Part shown: positions 1-8,756 of the stretch, in pieces
How the letters are laid out: the number at the start of each line of letters is the position of its first letter
Numbering within the stretch: the stretch's first letter is position 1
Origin: an uncultured Bacteroidaceae bacterium
GTDB taxonomy: Bacteria; Bacteroidota; Bacteroidia; Bacteroidales; Bacteroidaceae
Direction of reading: 5' to 3'
Assembly (NCBI GenBank): GCA_905233465.1
Contig: CAJOEI010000018.1
Location: 1-51,439, forward strand
Length of the DNA: 51,439 bases
Made by a program: the position numbers and the translations under genes
The notes under the pieces: model-generated
Told to the model about the DNA's origin: nothing
The model's database searches: none
The model's input: only the letters and a program-made list of their open reading frames with translations

Positions 1-78
1 GCGCACGCGCGATGTCAATTCTTCTTCTTCTTCTTTCATTTCTTTCTTTTTTGATTAAACTTTTTTCTTTCTTAAAAA

Positions 79-213
79 CGGTCATGACCGATTTTTGTGT
101 ATGTGGTATGCTTATATTGTTGATGTTATTAGTGTTATGTGATGTACGTGGAAGTAATTGTTTAGTAACAACGACAAAAAATCGGTCATGACCGTTTTTT
201 GTGGTCATGACCG
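79..213. repeat. Three GGTCATGACC palindromes
   Basis: The 12-bp perfect palindrome CGGTCATGACCG occurs at 79-90 and 183-194, and a third near copy at 202-213. The first two are flanked by A and T runs in mirrored order (AAAAACGG...CCGATTTTT and its inverse), so the 75-202 segment is bounded by inverted repeats of about 22 bp. The space between is AT-rich without a gene. The sites could be operators, hairpin terminators downstream of murB, or the ends of a small mobile element. The first ~75 bases of the window are pyrimidine-rich and hold nothing I recognise. Confidence 0.6.
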
Positions 214-233
214 ATTTTGATGCATACCATAAT

Positions 234-1262
234 CTAAATGAAATTCACTTCCGGCTCAATGTCGATGCCGAAGCGGGTGCGGACGTCGTCGGTGATGCGA
301 CGGCTGAGGGCGGCGATGTCGGCACCTGTGGCACCGCCACGGTTGACGAGGACCAGCGCCTGACGGTCGTGCACCGCTGCAGGTCCCAATGATTGGCCCT
401 TCCAGCCCGCCTGCTCGATGAGCCATGCAGCAGGAATCTTTACGCGACCCTCGCCAGCATCATAGTGGGGCAGAGTGGGGTAGTCTGCCGCCAAACGCGA
501 ATAGACATCCCGTTCCACAACGGGATTCTTAAAGAAACTGCCGGCATTGCCTAATTGTGCGGGGTCAGGCAGTTTGCTGTTGCGAATCTCGATGACGAGC
601 TGTCGCAGCGCCTGGGGCGTGAGGTCATAGTCCGCAATGCCGCGCTCGCGCAGCGTTGACCCTAATCCGCCGTAGCCAAGCTGCGGCTTGAAGCTGTGTG
701 AGAGGCGGAAATGCACGTATGTCACGGCATAGCGTCCGCGCAGGTCGGTCTTGAAGCGTGATGTGCGGTAGCCATAGTCCAGCTCGCCTGCAGCGAAGTG
801 ACGAACCTCGGCCGACTGCAGGTTCACTGTGTCGACATAAATGATTGCGTCCTTGGCTTCGGCACCGTAGGCTCCTATGTTCTGCACCGCAGCAGCACCC
901 ACCTCACCCGGTATGCCAGAGAGATTCTCCAGCCCGTGCCAGCCGCTGTCGATGGCATATTGCACCCATGCGTCCCATGTCACGCCGGCTCCCACACGCA
1001 CATAGACGTTGTCGCCCTCATCGGCCGTGACCACAATATCCTTGATGCGCGAGTGCAGCACCGTAGCCGCCACGTCGCCCATGAAGAGCAGGTTAGAGCC
1101 GCCGCCGATATGCAGCAGAGGCATCGTGTCACCCTCGCGCTCGCGCTGCCACAGCAGCGACTGCAGTTCCTCCACGCTGTCGTAGTGCACCAAGCGTGCG
1201 GCCTGCACGTCTATGCCGAAGGTGTTGTACCCAGCAAGTGATGTATTTGTAAGTATTTCCAC
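234..1262 (-). CDS. murB: UDP-N-acetylenolpyruvoylglucosamine reductase MurB
   Basis: MurB is the cytoplasmic FAD enzyme that reduces UDP-GlcNAc-enolpyruvate to UDP-MurNAc with NADPH, in the second committed step of peptidoglycan synthesis. The 342-residue product has the FAD-binding LHIGGGSNLLF segment near residue 50, the GIPGEVGAAAVQNIGAYG block, the proton-donor serine in NAGSFFKNP (about Ser242), and the C-terminal EPEVNFI with the catalytic glutamate (about Glu338). Length and motif order fit the E. coli-type MurB. It is transcribed leftward, separated from the lipoprotein gene behind it by a low-complexity spacer. No damage is seen. Confidence 0.95.
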   Translation of the reverse strand: MEILTNTSLAGYNTFGIDVQAARLVHYDSVEELQSLLWQREREGDTMPLLHIGGGSNLLFMGDVAATVLHSRIKDIVVTADEGDNVYVRVGAGVTWDAWVQYAIDSGWHGLENLSGIPGEVGAAAVQNIGAYGAEAKDAIIYVDTVNLQSAEVRHFAAGELDYGYRTSRFKTDLRGRYAVTYVHFRLSHSFKPQLGYGGLGSTLRERGIADYDLTPQALRQLVIEIRNSKLPDPAQLGNAGSFFKNPVVERDVYSRLAADYPTLPHYDAGEGRVKIPAAWLIEQAGWKGQSLGPAAVHDRQALVLVNRGGATGADIAALSRRITDDVRTRFGIDIEPEVNFI

Positions 1263-1279
1263 AACTTTAATCTTTCAAT

Positions 1280-1396
1280 TTGGGTTAATGGGCTTAAAAC
1301 CTTAAACTTGGGTTAATGGGGTTAATGGGTATAATGGGCGATATGATTTTAATCTTTAAACTTTAAACCTTAAACTTTAAACTGCGGCGCAGCCGC
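1280..1396. repeat. TTAAAC/GGGTTAATGG low-complexity spacer
   Basis: The spacer between murB and the DUF4348 gene consists of short imperfect units (GGGTTAATGG three times, then TTTAAACCTTAAAC units) ending in a GC-rich palindrome (GCGGCGCAGCCGC). The same TTAAAC-type units recur at 13580-13600, 39790-39865 and 41640-41715, and a CTCTAAACT version lies inside gmd, so this is a dispersed repeat family rather than chance composition. Confidence 0.6.
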
Positions 1397-1398
1397 GT

Positions 1399-2265
1399 CT
1401 AATTAATGTATCCCACCAGATGCCATGACTCGCCCTCGCGCACAAAGGAGAGTTCTGTCTGCAGTCCGTTGCTGATGCCGCGCATCTGCATGATCATACG
1501 TCGGGGATTGTCATAGTGCTGACCGTAGTTGATATTCGTGAGCACGTCCACGGGCAGCTCCGGCGCGAACTCAAACCACTGGTCGACATCTATGAAGCCC
1601 ACAACAGGTTCCTCCTCGCCATCCTCGTCGGTGGAGACGAAGCGCAAGTGGTTGCTCACGTGCTCGCGCTGGAATATGCTGTCAGCAGCAAAACGTGTGT
1701 AGAAGGTCAGGAAGTCGGCCAGCGGCGTGGCCTCGAAACCATAGTTGCGCTGCCCGGTGAGTTGCCAGTGTCCGCTGATGCTGTCGCGGTCGAAGGTGTA
1801 TGTCGTCGCACGTCGTGTGTTGAGGAAGAACTGGTCCACCTCGGCATGCACCACGTTGATGTCGTCGCTGAGCAGCGTCTCGCTGGGCTTGCTCCACAGC
1901 ACAGTGCAGAAATCCTGCTGCAGGAAGACGTGCAGTCGCTGCCAGTTGCGGGCCGTTAGCACGCTGTCGCCGTCAGTGGCACCCTCTATGGTCAGCGGGA
2001 AGCGCACGCGTCGACGCTGTAAGGCTGGATTCTGGTCGAAGGCAAAGACAAAGTCATCGAAAAGCTCATCAATAGCCTCGGGCAGAGGCTCTTCGGGGAT
2101 GACAAAAGAGTCCACAGACTCCAACTCCACAGGCATGCCGGTGCTGTCGGAATGCACAATGCTCTCCACCTCGCTGTCGGTAAACACTGTCTGACGGTTG
2201 GCATTGTTGCAACCACATATCACAGCAGCACAAAAGAAGGCAACAAAGGCCCGTTTGGGAATCAT
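1399..2265 (-). CDS. DUF4348-type lipoprotein
   Basis: Probable envelope lipoprotein of the Bacteroidales DUF4348 family, function unknown. From the ATG at 2265 the protein (288 residues) begins MIPKRAFVAFFCAAVICGC, a lipoprotein signal peptide with a lipobox cysteine at residue 19. The body is acidic and ends in a small beta-rich domain (...SWHLVGYIN). A longer frame starts at 2307, but that codon overlaps the -7 element at 2305-2312, so 2265 is preferred. It reads leftward, divergent from pheS. The DUF4348 assignment is recalled from family resemblance and not searched. Confidence 0.7.
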   Translation of the reverse strand: MIPKRAFVAFFCAAVICGCNNANRQTVFTDSEVESIVHSDSTGMPVELESVDSFVIPEEPLPEAIDELFDDFVFAFDQNPALQRRRVRFPLTIEGATDGDSVLTARNWQRLHVFLQQDFCTVLWSKPSETLLSDDINVVHAEVDQFFLNTRRATTYTFDRDSISGHWQLTGQRNYGFEATPLADFLTFYTRFAADSIFQREHVSNHLRFVSTDEDGEEEPVVGFIDVDQWFEFAPELPVDVLTNINYGQHYDNPRRMIMQMRGISNGLQTELSFVREGESWHLVGYIN

Positions 2266-2304
2266 TTTTCTACGCTCTGCGGAACTCTTTTTGGTAAAAT
2301 CGTG

Positions 2305-2312
2305 CAAATTTA
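2305..2312 (-). promoter_or_regulatory. Promoter -7 element for the lipoprotein gene
   Basis: On the minus strand this reads TAAATTTG, matching the Bacteroidetes sigma-ABfr -7 consensus TAnnTTTG, about 40 nt upstream of the ATG at 2265. No clear TTTG at -33 was seen. Confidence 0.5.
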
Positions 2313-2356
2313 CACTTTATTTCCCTTTTCGCGTATGCTTTTCGCGAAGAAATATT

Positions 2357-2364
2357 TATCTTTG
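2357..2364 (+). promoter_or_regulatory. Promoter -7 element for pheS
   Basis: TATCTTTG matches TAnnTTTG and lies about 77 nt upstream of the pheS ATG. The leader between them is a run of TTTCAACTTT/TTCAATTTTC units, one of the dispersed low-complexity families of this genome. The -33 box is weak. Confidence 0.5.
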
Positions 2365-2440
2365 CGCCGTTTTTATAGTTTATATCAATAAACCACTTTC
2401 AATTTTCAACTTTTAATTTTCAACTTTCAACTCAAATAAT

Positions 2441-3460
2441 ATGCTCGACAAAATCAAGCAAATAATGACCGAGGTGCAGGCACTGCAAGCCTCGACACCC
2501 GAGGAGGTCGAAGCGCTGCGTATCAAGTATCTGAGCAAGCGTGGCGAGCTGGCATCGCTGATGAACGACTTCAGAAGCGTGCCGGCCGAACTCAAACGTG
2601 AGGTGGGCCAGCGGCTCAACGAGCTCAAGGCTGTAGCCACAGAGCGCATCAATGAACTCAAGGCTGCCGCAGCCGTTGGCAACGACGACAATGCAGACAT
2701 CGACCTCACACGCACCCCATATCCCGTCAAGCTGGGCACTCGCCATCCGCTGACCATAGTGAAGAACGAGATCGTGGACATCTTCTCGCGCATGGGCTTC
2801 ACACTGGCCGACGGCCCCGAGGTGGAGGACGACTGGCATGTATACAGCTCCATGAACTTCCCCGATGACCATCCCGCCCGCGACATGCAGGACACTTTCT
2901 TCGTCGAGGCGCATCCCGACATTATCTTGCGTTCGCACACCAGCAGTGTGCAGGCACGTGTGATGGAACACACACAGCCGCCCATCCGTGTCATCTGCCC
3001 GGGACGTGTTTATCGCAACGAGGCTGTGTCGGCCCGCGCACACTGCTTCTTCCATCAGGTGGAGGGGTTGTATGTGGACCGCAATGTCAGCTTCCGCGAC
3101 CTCAAGCAGGTGTTGCTGCTGTTTGCACAGGAGATGTTCGGCGCCGACACGCAGATACGTCTGCGTCCCAGCTACTTCCCCTTCACCGAACCGTCGGCTG
3201 AGATGGATGTCAGCTGCACCATCTGCGGCGGCAAGGGCTGTGCCATGTGCAAGGGCTCGGGTTGGCTCGAGATTCTGGGTTGCGGCATGGTGGATCCGGC
3301 CGTTTTGGAGGCCAACGGCATCGACAGCACACAGTACACGGGCTACGCCTTCGGCATGGGCATCGAGCGCATCGCCAACTTGAAGTATCAGGTGCGTGAC
3401 CTGCGACTGTTCTCAGAGAACGACGTGCGTTTCCTCGAGCAGTTCACCGCTGCTAATTAA
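2441..3460 (+). CDS. pheS: Phenylalanyl-tRNA synthetase alpha subunit
   Basis: PheS is the catalytic alpha subunit of the cytoplasmic (alpha-beta)2 enzyme that charges tRNA-Phe. The 339-residue protein has the N-terminal coiled-coil tRNA-binding arm (residues 1-90), class II motif 2 (PGRVYRNEAVSARAH, then FHQVEGL), a cysteine-rich strand (CTICGGKGCAMCKGSGW) before the last part of the active site, and motif 3 in GYAFGMGIERI near the end. Length is normal. pheT is not adjacent, so the two subunits are encoded apart in this genome. Confidence 0.96.
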   Translation: MLDKIKQIMTEVQALQASTPEEVEALRIKYLSKRGELASLMNDFRSVPAELKREVGQRLNELKAVATERINELKAAAAVGNDDNADIDLTRTPYPVKLGTRHPLTIVKNEIVDIFSRMGFTLADGPEVEDDWHVYSSMNFPDDHPARDMQDTFFVEAHPDIILRSHTSSVQARVMEHTQPPIRVICPGRVYRNEAVSARAHCFFHQVEGLYVDRNVSFRDLKQVLLLFAQEMFGADTQIRLRPSYFPFTEPSAEMDVSCTICGGKGCAMCKGSGWLEILGCGMVDPAVLEANGIDSTQYTGYAFGMGIERIANLKYQVRDLRLFSENDVRFLEQFTAAN

Positions 3461-3470
3461 TATCATTTCT

Positions 3471-3507
3471 GGAGTTATAATGTGAAGTAACTTCTCATCA
3501 TAACTCC
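3471..3507 (+). terminator. Hairpin after pheS
   Basis: GGAGTTAT at 3471-3478 pairs with ATAACTCC at 3500-3507, with a smaller internal GAAGT/ACTTC hairpin between. There is no T-run, so it may be a processing or repeat hairpin rather than a strong intrinsic terminator. Confidence 0.4.
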
Positions 3508-3531
3508 ACATCATAACTTCAGATTTCCCGC

Positions 3532-4182
3532 GTGTCCACCGCACTTACCACATGTCTGCGCCTTGATGATGTGTCGCTGGCTTTCGGCGACCGCATCCTC
3601 TTCAGCCACCTCTCGATGTCGTTGGAACCGGGACAAATGGCAGGCATCGCCGGTGAGAGCGGTTGTGGCAAGACATCGCTGTTGCGTGCCGTGTTGGGCT
3701 TTGTGCCCGTGGCCCACGGCAGCATCAGCGTGTGTGGCATGGAGCTGTCGCAGCACACCGTGGACGCCATCCGCCACCACACGGCCTATGTGCCGCAGGA
3801 ACTGCAGCCACCCGTGGCAACGGGGCGCGACTTGGTGATGCTCACCCACGACCTGCGGGCCAACCGCGGTGCTACATCGCTAAAGACCATAGAGACCACG
3901 TTGGAATCGCTCGGAATTGACGATCCGGCGCTGCTCGACATGCCGGCTGCCAAGCTCTCGGGCGGACAGCGACAGCGTATACTTCTGGCTGCCGCACTCA
4001 CACTGCCGAAACCTCTGTTGCTGTTAGACGAACCCACGTCGGCTCTCGATGCCGACACATCGGCACAGGTCGTGGAAGTGTTGCGACAAACCTGCCGTTT
4101 GCAGCGTCGCGCAGCACTGATTGTCAGCCATAGCAGTCTTGTTCTGGATGCTTGTGATATTACTTTAAACCTAACGGCATAA
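3532..4182 (+). CDS. ABC transporter ATP-binding protein
   Basis: A 216-residue ABC ATPase: Walker A GESGCGKTS (41-49), Q-loop Gln89, signature LSGGQ (142-146), Walker B LLLLDE (162-167) and H-loop His200. It energises import or export at the inner membrane, or acts as a soluble ABC protein. No permease gene is adjacent, so substrate and direction are unknown. The frame opens at a GTG; no in-frame ATG precedes the conserved beta-strands, so GTG is taken as the start. It ends 4 nt before aguB and is probably cotranscribed with it. Confidence 0.85.
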   Translation: MSTALTTCLRLDDVSLAFGDRILFSHLSMSLEPGQMAGIAGESGCGKTSLLRAVLGFVPVAHGSISVCGMELSQHTVDAIRHHTAYVPQELQPPVATGRDLVMLTHDLRANRGATSLKTIETTLESLGIDDPALLDMPAAKLSGGQRQRILLAAALTLPKPLLLLDEPTSALDADTSAQVVEVLRQTCRLQRRAALIVSHSSLVLDACDITLNLTA

Positions 4183-4186
4183 TGCT

Positions 4187-5098
4187 ATGAAAATCGGAAT
4201 AATACAACAGGAGTGTACAGGCTCGGTGGAAGCCAACCTGCAACGGCTGGAACATAATATCGAGGATGTCGCTGCGCGTGGCGCCGAGCTTGTGGTTCTG
4301 CAGGAATTGCACAACACGCCCTACTTCTGTCAGCGTGAGAATGTGGATCTTTTTGACCTGGCCGAAAGCATTCCCGGTCCTACTACTGAGCGCCTTGGTG
4401 AGGTCGCCCGTCGTTGCAATGTTGTGATTGTAGCGAGTCTATTCGAGCGACGTGCTGCAGGCCTCTACCACAACACTGCCGTGGTCATCGAGCGCGACGG
4501 CACCATTGCCGGCCGGCAACGCAAGATGCATATCCCCGACGACCCGGGCTACTACGAGAAGTTCTACTTCACACCAGGCGACGAAGGTTTTCGACCCATA
4601 CGCACATCCGTGGGTTGCCTCGGAGTGCAGGTGTGCTGGGATCAGTGGTATCCTGAAGGTGCACGCCTGATGGCGCTGCAAGGTGCTGAAATGCTGATAT
4701 ATCCAACTGCCATAGGCTATGACAGCCGCGATACGGCCGAAGAACAGCAACGTCAGCGCCGTGCATGGCAGATGGTGCAGCGCGGCCATGCCGTGGCCAA
4801 CGGCCTGCCCGTTGTGGCTGTGAACCGCGTCGGCTTTGAGCCTGATGTGGACTATGACGCGCTCACGGGCCTGGCTGACGATGGCAGCCAGCATGATGGC
4901 ATACGTTTCTGGGGCACCAGCTTCGTGGCCGGGCCGCAAGGCGAACTGCTGGTAGAGGCTCCCGAGGCTGAAGCAGCCAACCTTGTCGTGGACGTGGATA
5001 TGCAGCGCTCGGAGCAGGTGCGCCGTTGGTGGCCATTCCTGCGCGACCGCCGCATAGAGTTCTACGATGGCCTCACACACAGGTTTCTCGATGAATAG
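4187..5098 (+). CDS. aguB: N-carbamoylputrescine amidase
   Basis: A nitrilase-superfamily amidase that hydrolyses N-carbamoylputrescine to putrescine, CO2 and ammonia. The 303-residue protein shows the nitrilase triad: Glu40 (VVLQELHN), Lys113 (RQRKMHIPD) and Cys150 (VQVCWDQWYPE). The tyrosine-rich YYEKFYFTPGD segment is typical of AguB. The substrate assignment rests on the agmatine deiminase gene 58 nt downstream. Together they convert agmatine to putrescine. Confidence 0.93.
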   Translation: MKIGIIQQECTGSVEANLQRLEHNIEDVAARGAELVVLQELHNTPYFCQRENVDLFDLAESIPGPTTERLGEVARRCNVVIVASLFERRAAGLYHNTAVVIERDGTIAGRQRKMHIPDDPGYYEKFYFTPGDEGFRPIRTSVGCLGVQVCWDQWYPEGARLMALQGAEMLIYPTAIGYDSRDTAEEQQRQRRAWQMVQRGHAVANGLPVVAVNRVGFEPDVDYDALTGLADDGSQHDGIRFWGTSFVAGPQGELLVEAPEAEAANLVVDVDMQRSEQVRRWWPFLRDRRIEFYDGLTHRFLDE

Positions 5099-5100
5099 TT

Positions 5101-5134
5101 TTTGTGCCGTTTTCAGACAATAATCATATATTTG
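5101..5134 (+). promoter_or_regulatory. Promoter for aguA
   Basis: TTTG at 5101-5104 and TATATTTG at 5127-5134 are separated by 22 nt, close to the Bacteroidetes -33/-7 arrangement. The -7 lies 22 nt before the aguA ATG, so aguA may have its own promoter in addition to readthrough from aguB. Confidence 0.5.
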
Positions 5135-5156
5135 GCGTCGTTATAAAATTAGTAGT

Positions 5157-6326
5157 ATGGCTATTCATTTCACACGCACCACATCCGTCATCACTGACCT
5201 CACCCTGCACATGCCGAAGGGTACGCCTGCCGGTCCCGAACAGACTGAGGTGCGGCAGAACTATCTGCCGGCAGAATGGCATCCGCAGAGCGCCGTGCAG
5301 CTGACGTGGCCACATGCCGGCACCGACTGGGCACCGTATCTGCGCGAGGCCGACGATGTCTATGTGCGAATGGCACTGGAGATACTGACTCAGAATGAGT
5401 TGCTCATCATTGTCACGCCCGAGCCAGAGCGCATTCGTGCCCTCATCCACGAACGCATTCCCACACGCCTGACGCCGCTTATCAGATATTTCTGTGCTCC
5501 GACCAACGACACCTGGGCGCGTGACCACGGATTCCTGACCATGCTCACCACGACTGGCCCGCGACTGCTGGACTATCGCTTCAATGGTTGGGGGATGAAG
5601 TTTGCGGCTGACAACGACAACATGATATGCCGTCGCATGATGGCAGCGGACGACACGGCCGACGAGCCATCGCTCTTTGTGCCGTCGGCCCAGTATGTCG
5701 ACTGTCAGGACTTTGTGCTTGAAGGAGGCAGCATCGAGAGTGACGGCTGCGGAACCATACTCACCACCGAGGCGTGTCTGCTCTCTGCCAATCGCAACGA
5801 CAGCCTCAGCCGTGAGGACATCGAGGCCCGTCTGCGCCACGACCTGGCAGCCGACCGTATTATAATGCTGCAGCATGGCCACCTCATTGGCGACGACACC
5901 GACAGCCATATCGACACGCTGGCACGCTTCTGCTCGCCAACGGTGATAGCCTACACTGCTCCGCCAGCTGATACCTCCGACCCGCATTACGACGACCTCG
6001 CAGCCATGCAGGAGGAACTGCGACAGCTGCGCACAGCGACTGGCAAGCCCTACGAACTCATCCCGCTGCCGTTGCCCGAGGCTTGTGTTGATCCCGACGA
6101 TGGCCACAGGCTGCCAGCCACGTATGCCAACTTCCTGATACTCAACAATGCTGTGCTATTGCCCACATACCGGCAATATGACAACGATGAGCTGGCACAC
6201 AACCGACTTGCCGCCGCCTTCCCACGGCGTGCCATCATCGACATCGACGCCACAACGCTGATTCGTCAGCATGGCTCAATTCACTGCTGTACGATGCAGT
6301 TCCCTGCTAACACGATAGCACGATAA
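5157..6326 (+). CDS. aguA: Agmatine deiminase
   Basis: A cytoplasmic guanidine-modifying enzyme that converts agmatine to N-carbamoylputrescine plus ammonia. The 389-residue protein carries the family motifs in order: WPHAGTDW, NDTWARDHG, LEGGSIESDG, GDDTDSHIDTLARF, and the C-terminal GSIHCC containing the catalytic cysteine (about Cys377). It follows aguB, which acts on its product. The start is the ATG at 5157, with a promoter just upstream. The first ~30 residues are poorly conserved, so a slightly later start is possible. Confidence 0.93.
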   Translation: MAIHFTRTTSVITDLTLHMPKGTPAGPEQTEVRQNYLPAEWHPQSAVQLTWPHAGTDWAPYLREADDVYVRMALEILTQNELLIIVTPEPERIRALIHERIPTRLTPLIRYFCAPTNDTWARDHGFLTMLTTTGPRLLDYRFNGWGMKFAADNDNMICRRMMAADDTADEPSLFVPSAQYVDCQDFVLEGGSIESDGCGTILTTEACLLSANRNDSLSREDIEARLRHDLAADRIIMLQHGHLIGDDTDSHIDTLARFCSPTVIAYTAPPADTSDPHYDDLAAMQEELRQLRTATGKPYELIPLPLPEACVDPDDGHRLPATYANFLILNNAVLLPTYRQYDNDELAHNRLAAAFPRRAIIDIDATTLIRQHGSIHCCTMQFPANTIAR

Positions 6327-6357
6327 CCGTTTTCATGAACATTAATTACTGACTAAT

Positions 6358-7335
6358 ATGAACAGAATCAAATGCATCGGAGTGCTCACCTCTGGAGGTG
6401 ATGCTCCCGGAATGAATCCTGCCATCCGTGCCGTGACGCGCGCTGCTATCGCCAACGGTTTTCGCGTGAAGGGCATATATCGCGGCTACGAAGGTCTCAT
6501 TCACAACGAGATAAAAGAATTCACCACCGAGAGCGTCTCTGGCATCATCGGTCGCGGCGGCACAATACTGAAAACCGCCCGTTCCAAGGACTTCATGACG
6601 CCCGAAGGCCGTCAGCAGGCATACGACAACATGGTTGCCGCCGGCATCGACGCGCTGGTGGTCATAGGCGGCAATGGTTCGCTCACCGGTGCCCGCTTGT
6701 TTGCAGCAGAGTTTGATGTGCCATGCATCGGACTGCCAGGAACCATCGACAACGATCTCAACGGCACCGACCTCACAATAGGCTACGACACCTCGCTGAA
6801 CACCATCATGGACTGCGTGGACAAGATACGTGACACGGCTAACTCTCACGAGCGCATCTTCTTCATCGAGGTCATGGGCCGTGATGCGGGCTTCCTCGCA
6901 CAGAACTCAGCTATCGCAGCCGGCGCCGAGGCAGCCATCATCCCCGAAGAGGTGACACATGTCGACCAGCTGGCACAGTTCATCGGACGCGGCATACGCA
7001 AGTCGAAGTCCAGCAGTATCGTCATCGTCTCGGAGAGCCCGAAGTGTGGTGCTATGTACTATGCCGAACGTGTGCGCAAGGAATATCCTCAGTACGACGT
7101 GCGCGTGTCCATCCTCGGCCACCTGCAGCGCGGCGGCTCGCCATCGGCTGGCGACCGCATACTTGCATCGCGTCTCGGAGTGGGCGCCATCAACGCCTTG
7201 CTCGACGGTCAGCGCAACGTGATGGTGGGCATAAAGGACGACGAGGTGGTCTATGTGCCATTCTCCAACGCAGTGAAGAGCGACAAGCCCCTCAAGCGCG
7301 ACCTTATCACCGCACTACAGGTGCTCAGCATGTAG
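6358..7335 (+). CDS. pfkA: ATP-dependent 6-phosphofructokinase
   Basis: PfkA phosphorylates fructose 6-phosphate in glycolysis. The 325-residue product has the PfkA length and motifs: [10 protein letters not shown] (11-20), [11 protein letters not shown], the catalytic [11 protein letters not shown] block, and HLQRGGSP near the C-terminus. A glycine follows the GGN at 105-107, as in ATP-using enzymes, where pyrophosphate-dependent enzymes have Asp. The motif reads GGNGS rather than GGDGS: Asn106 replaces the usual Mg-binding aspartate. The gene stands alone and shows no frame damage. Confidence 0.93.
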   Translation: MNRIKCIGVLTSGGDAPGMNPAIRAVTRAAIANGFRVKGIYRGYEGLIHNEIKEFTTESVSGIIGRGGTILKTARSKDFMTPEGRQQAYDNMVAAGIDALVVIGGNGSLTGARLFAAEFDVPCIGLPGTIDNDLNGTDLTIGYDTSLNTIMDCVDKIRDTANSHERIFFIEVMGRDAGFLAQNSAIAAGAEAAIIPEEVTHVDQLAQFIGRGIRKSKSSSIVIVSESPKCGAMYYAERVRKEYPQYDVRVSILGHLQRGGSPSAGDRILASRLGVGAINALLDGQRNVMVGIKDDEVVYVPFSNAVKSDKPLKRDLITALQVLSM

Positions 7336-7378
7336 GCTTTTTATACAACCATCCTCACGTCCTACGAGATTCGTCATC

Positions 7379-8119
7379 ATGAAAAAGGTTCTGTCTGTCA
7401 TACTTCTCACTGCTTGCTTCCTGCATCTGCCGTCACACTCTGTTTCTGCTCAGACCTGTGCGCCGGAGGCCACTTTCACGTATATCAACAGCGATGGCGA
7501 CACCACCGAGGAGACATCTGACAGCTTCTCTGGTTCAGCACCTGTGGATGCTGTGTTCCGTGCCAATCCGACTGACGACGATGGCTATACAGCGCGCTTC
7601 GAATGGCGCATCATTGACCAGGGTGATGACCAAAAGGTGCTCGTGCACCGATTCGACGAACAGCTGGAGTACACCTTTGCCACCAGCGGCACATTCACCG
7701 TGGAACTCACAGCCACCTTCCAGAATAGCGATGGCCAGGTGACATACTCCTCTGCCGACGAAGGTACAAGCATCACCGTGAGCATCAGCGAGAGCCGGTT
7801 GGAGATGCCCAATGCATTCTCGCCGGGCGACGATGATGACTACAACAAGATCTACAAGGCCAAGGACACACACCAGAGCATTGTCAAGTTCCATGCAACG
7901 ATCTACAACCGTTGGGGCCAGAAGCTCTACTCGTGGGACGACATCAATGGCGGCTGGGACGGCAAGGTCAACGGACGTGTGGTGAAGAACGGCGTCTATT
8001 TCGTCAACGTCAACGCCAAGGGTGCCGATGGACGCGTGTATCACATTCGCAAGGATATCAACGTCCTCACACGATACAATCAGGACACCAACGGCAACTC
8101 GACGACTGCGGAACAGTGA
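7379..8119 (+). CDS. Secreted T9SS-sorted protein with PKD-like domain
   Basis: A 246-residue exported protein with an N-terminal signal peptide (MKKVLSVILLTACFL..., cleavage probably after VSAQ). A PKD/Ig-like beta domain follows (about residues 40-135; ARFEWRI, GTFTVELTATF). The C-terminal ~90 residues match the gliding-motility-type (type B) T9SS sorting domain: MPNAFSPGDDDDYN, IYNRWGQKLYSW, GWDGKVNGRVVKNGVYF. It is therefore likely secreted through the type IX system. Specific function is not evident. Confidence 0.8.
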   Translation: MKKVLSVILLTACFLHLPSHSVSAQTCAPEATFTYINSDGDTTEETSDSFSGSAPVDAVFRANPTDDDGYTARFEWRIIDQGDDQKVLVHRFDEQLEYTFATSGTFTVELTATFQNSDGQVTYSSADEGTSITVSISESRLEMPNAFSPGDDDDYNKIYKAKDTHQSIVKFHATIYNRWGQKLYSWDDINGGWDGKVNGRVVKNGVYFVNVNAKGADGRVYHIRKDINVLTRYNQDTNGNSTTAEQ

Positions 8120-8227
8120 TGGTCCGTAAATGGGTAAATAGTGAGCTTGTTAACACTTTATCGTTAATTATACTAAAAAAATCGTCTTTTCTGCCTTGCG
8201 TGCGTGCGAACCTTAGAATAAATATAT

Positions 8228-8235
8228 TACCTTTG
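8228..8235 (+). promoter_or_regulatory. Promoter -7 element for the rseC-rnf operon
   Basis: TACCTTTG matches TAnnTTTG, 38 nt upstream of the rseC ATG. No good TTTG is seen at the -33 spacing. Confidence 0.5.
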
Positions 8236-8272
8236 TAGCACTTTTTAACAAAACATAACTTGCATAGTCTAA

Positions 8273-8701
8273 ATGAAGCACGAGGTAATCACGCATGATG
8301 GCGTTGTGAAAAGCATTGAGGGCCAGCATGTTTGTGTGACAATCCTCCAGTCGTCAGCCTGTTCAGGCTGCGCGGCTAAGTCTATGTGTGCCAGTGCCGA
8401 AGCCAAGGAAAAAGAGGTCGTGGTGCCTGTTCCCGAGCAATGTATGCTTGAGGTGGGGCAGAAAGTGCTGCTCGAAGGACGTGTTGCCGACGGGCGGCGT
8501 GCAGCGCTGATAGCCTACGGCCTGCCGCTGTTGCTGATGTTGCCTGTCTTGTTCGTGGCATTGCGTCTTACGGGCAGCGAAACAATGGGGGCACTCATCG
8601 CTCTGGCTGCGGTGGCGGTGTACTACCTTTGCATTTATCTGTTCTTCCGCCAACGGTTGCAACAGAGGTTCACGTTCCGGCTAAGGCAAATGGCAAGCTG
8701 A
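8273..8701 (+). CDS. rseC: RseC/MucC-family membrane protein
   Basis: A 142-residue RseC-type protein: an N-terminal soluble part with a four-cysteine motif (SACSGCAAKSMC, about residues 28-39), then two transmembrane helices (about 80-100 and 105-125) and a basic tail. RseC proteins are linked to Rnf complexes and SoxR reduction. Here the gene directly precedes rnfB, the usual Bacteroidales order, which supports a role in Rnf assembly or redox maintenance. Confidence 0.88.
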   Translation: MKHEVITHDGVVKSIEGQHVCVTILQSSACSGCAAKSMCASAEAKEKEVVVPVPEQCMLEVGQKVLLEGRVADGRRAALIAYGLPLLLMLPVLFVALRLTGSETMGALIALAAVAVYYLCIYLFFRQRLQQRFTFRLRQMAS

Positions 8702-8756
8702 TATCATCGATAGAGCATAACAATATAAACTCAATAACTCATAAACTTAAGAAAAC

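Noticed and set aside
5124..6107. 327-codon minus-strand frame opposite aguA
   Set aside because: No recognisable protein; aguA motifs fully account for the region.
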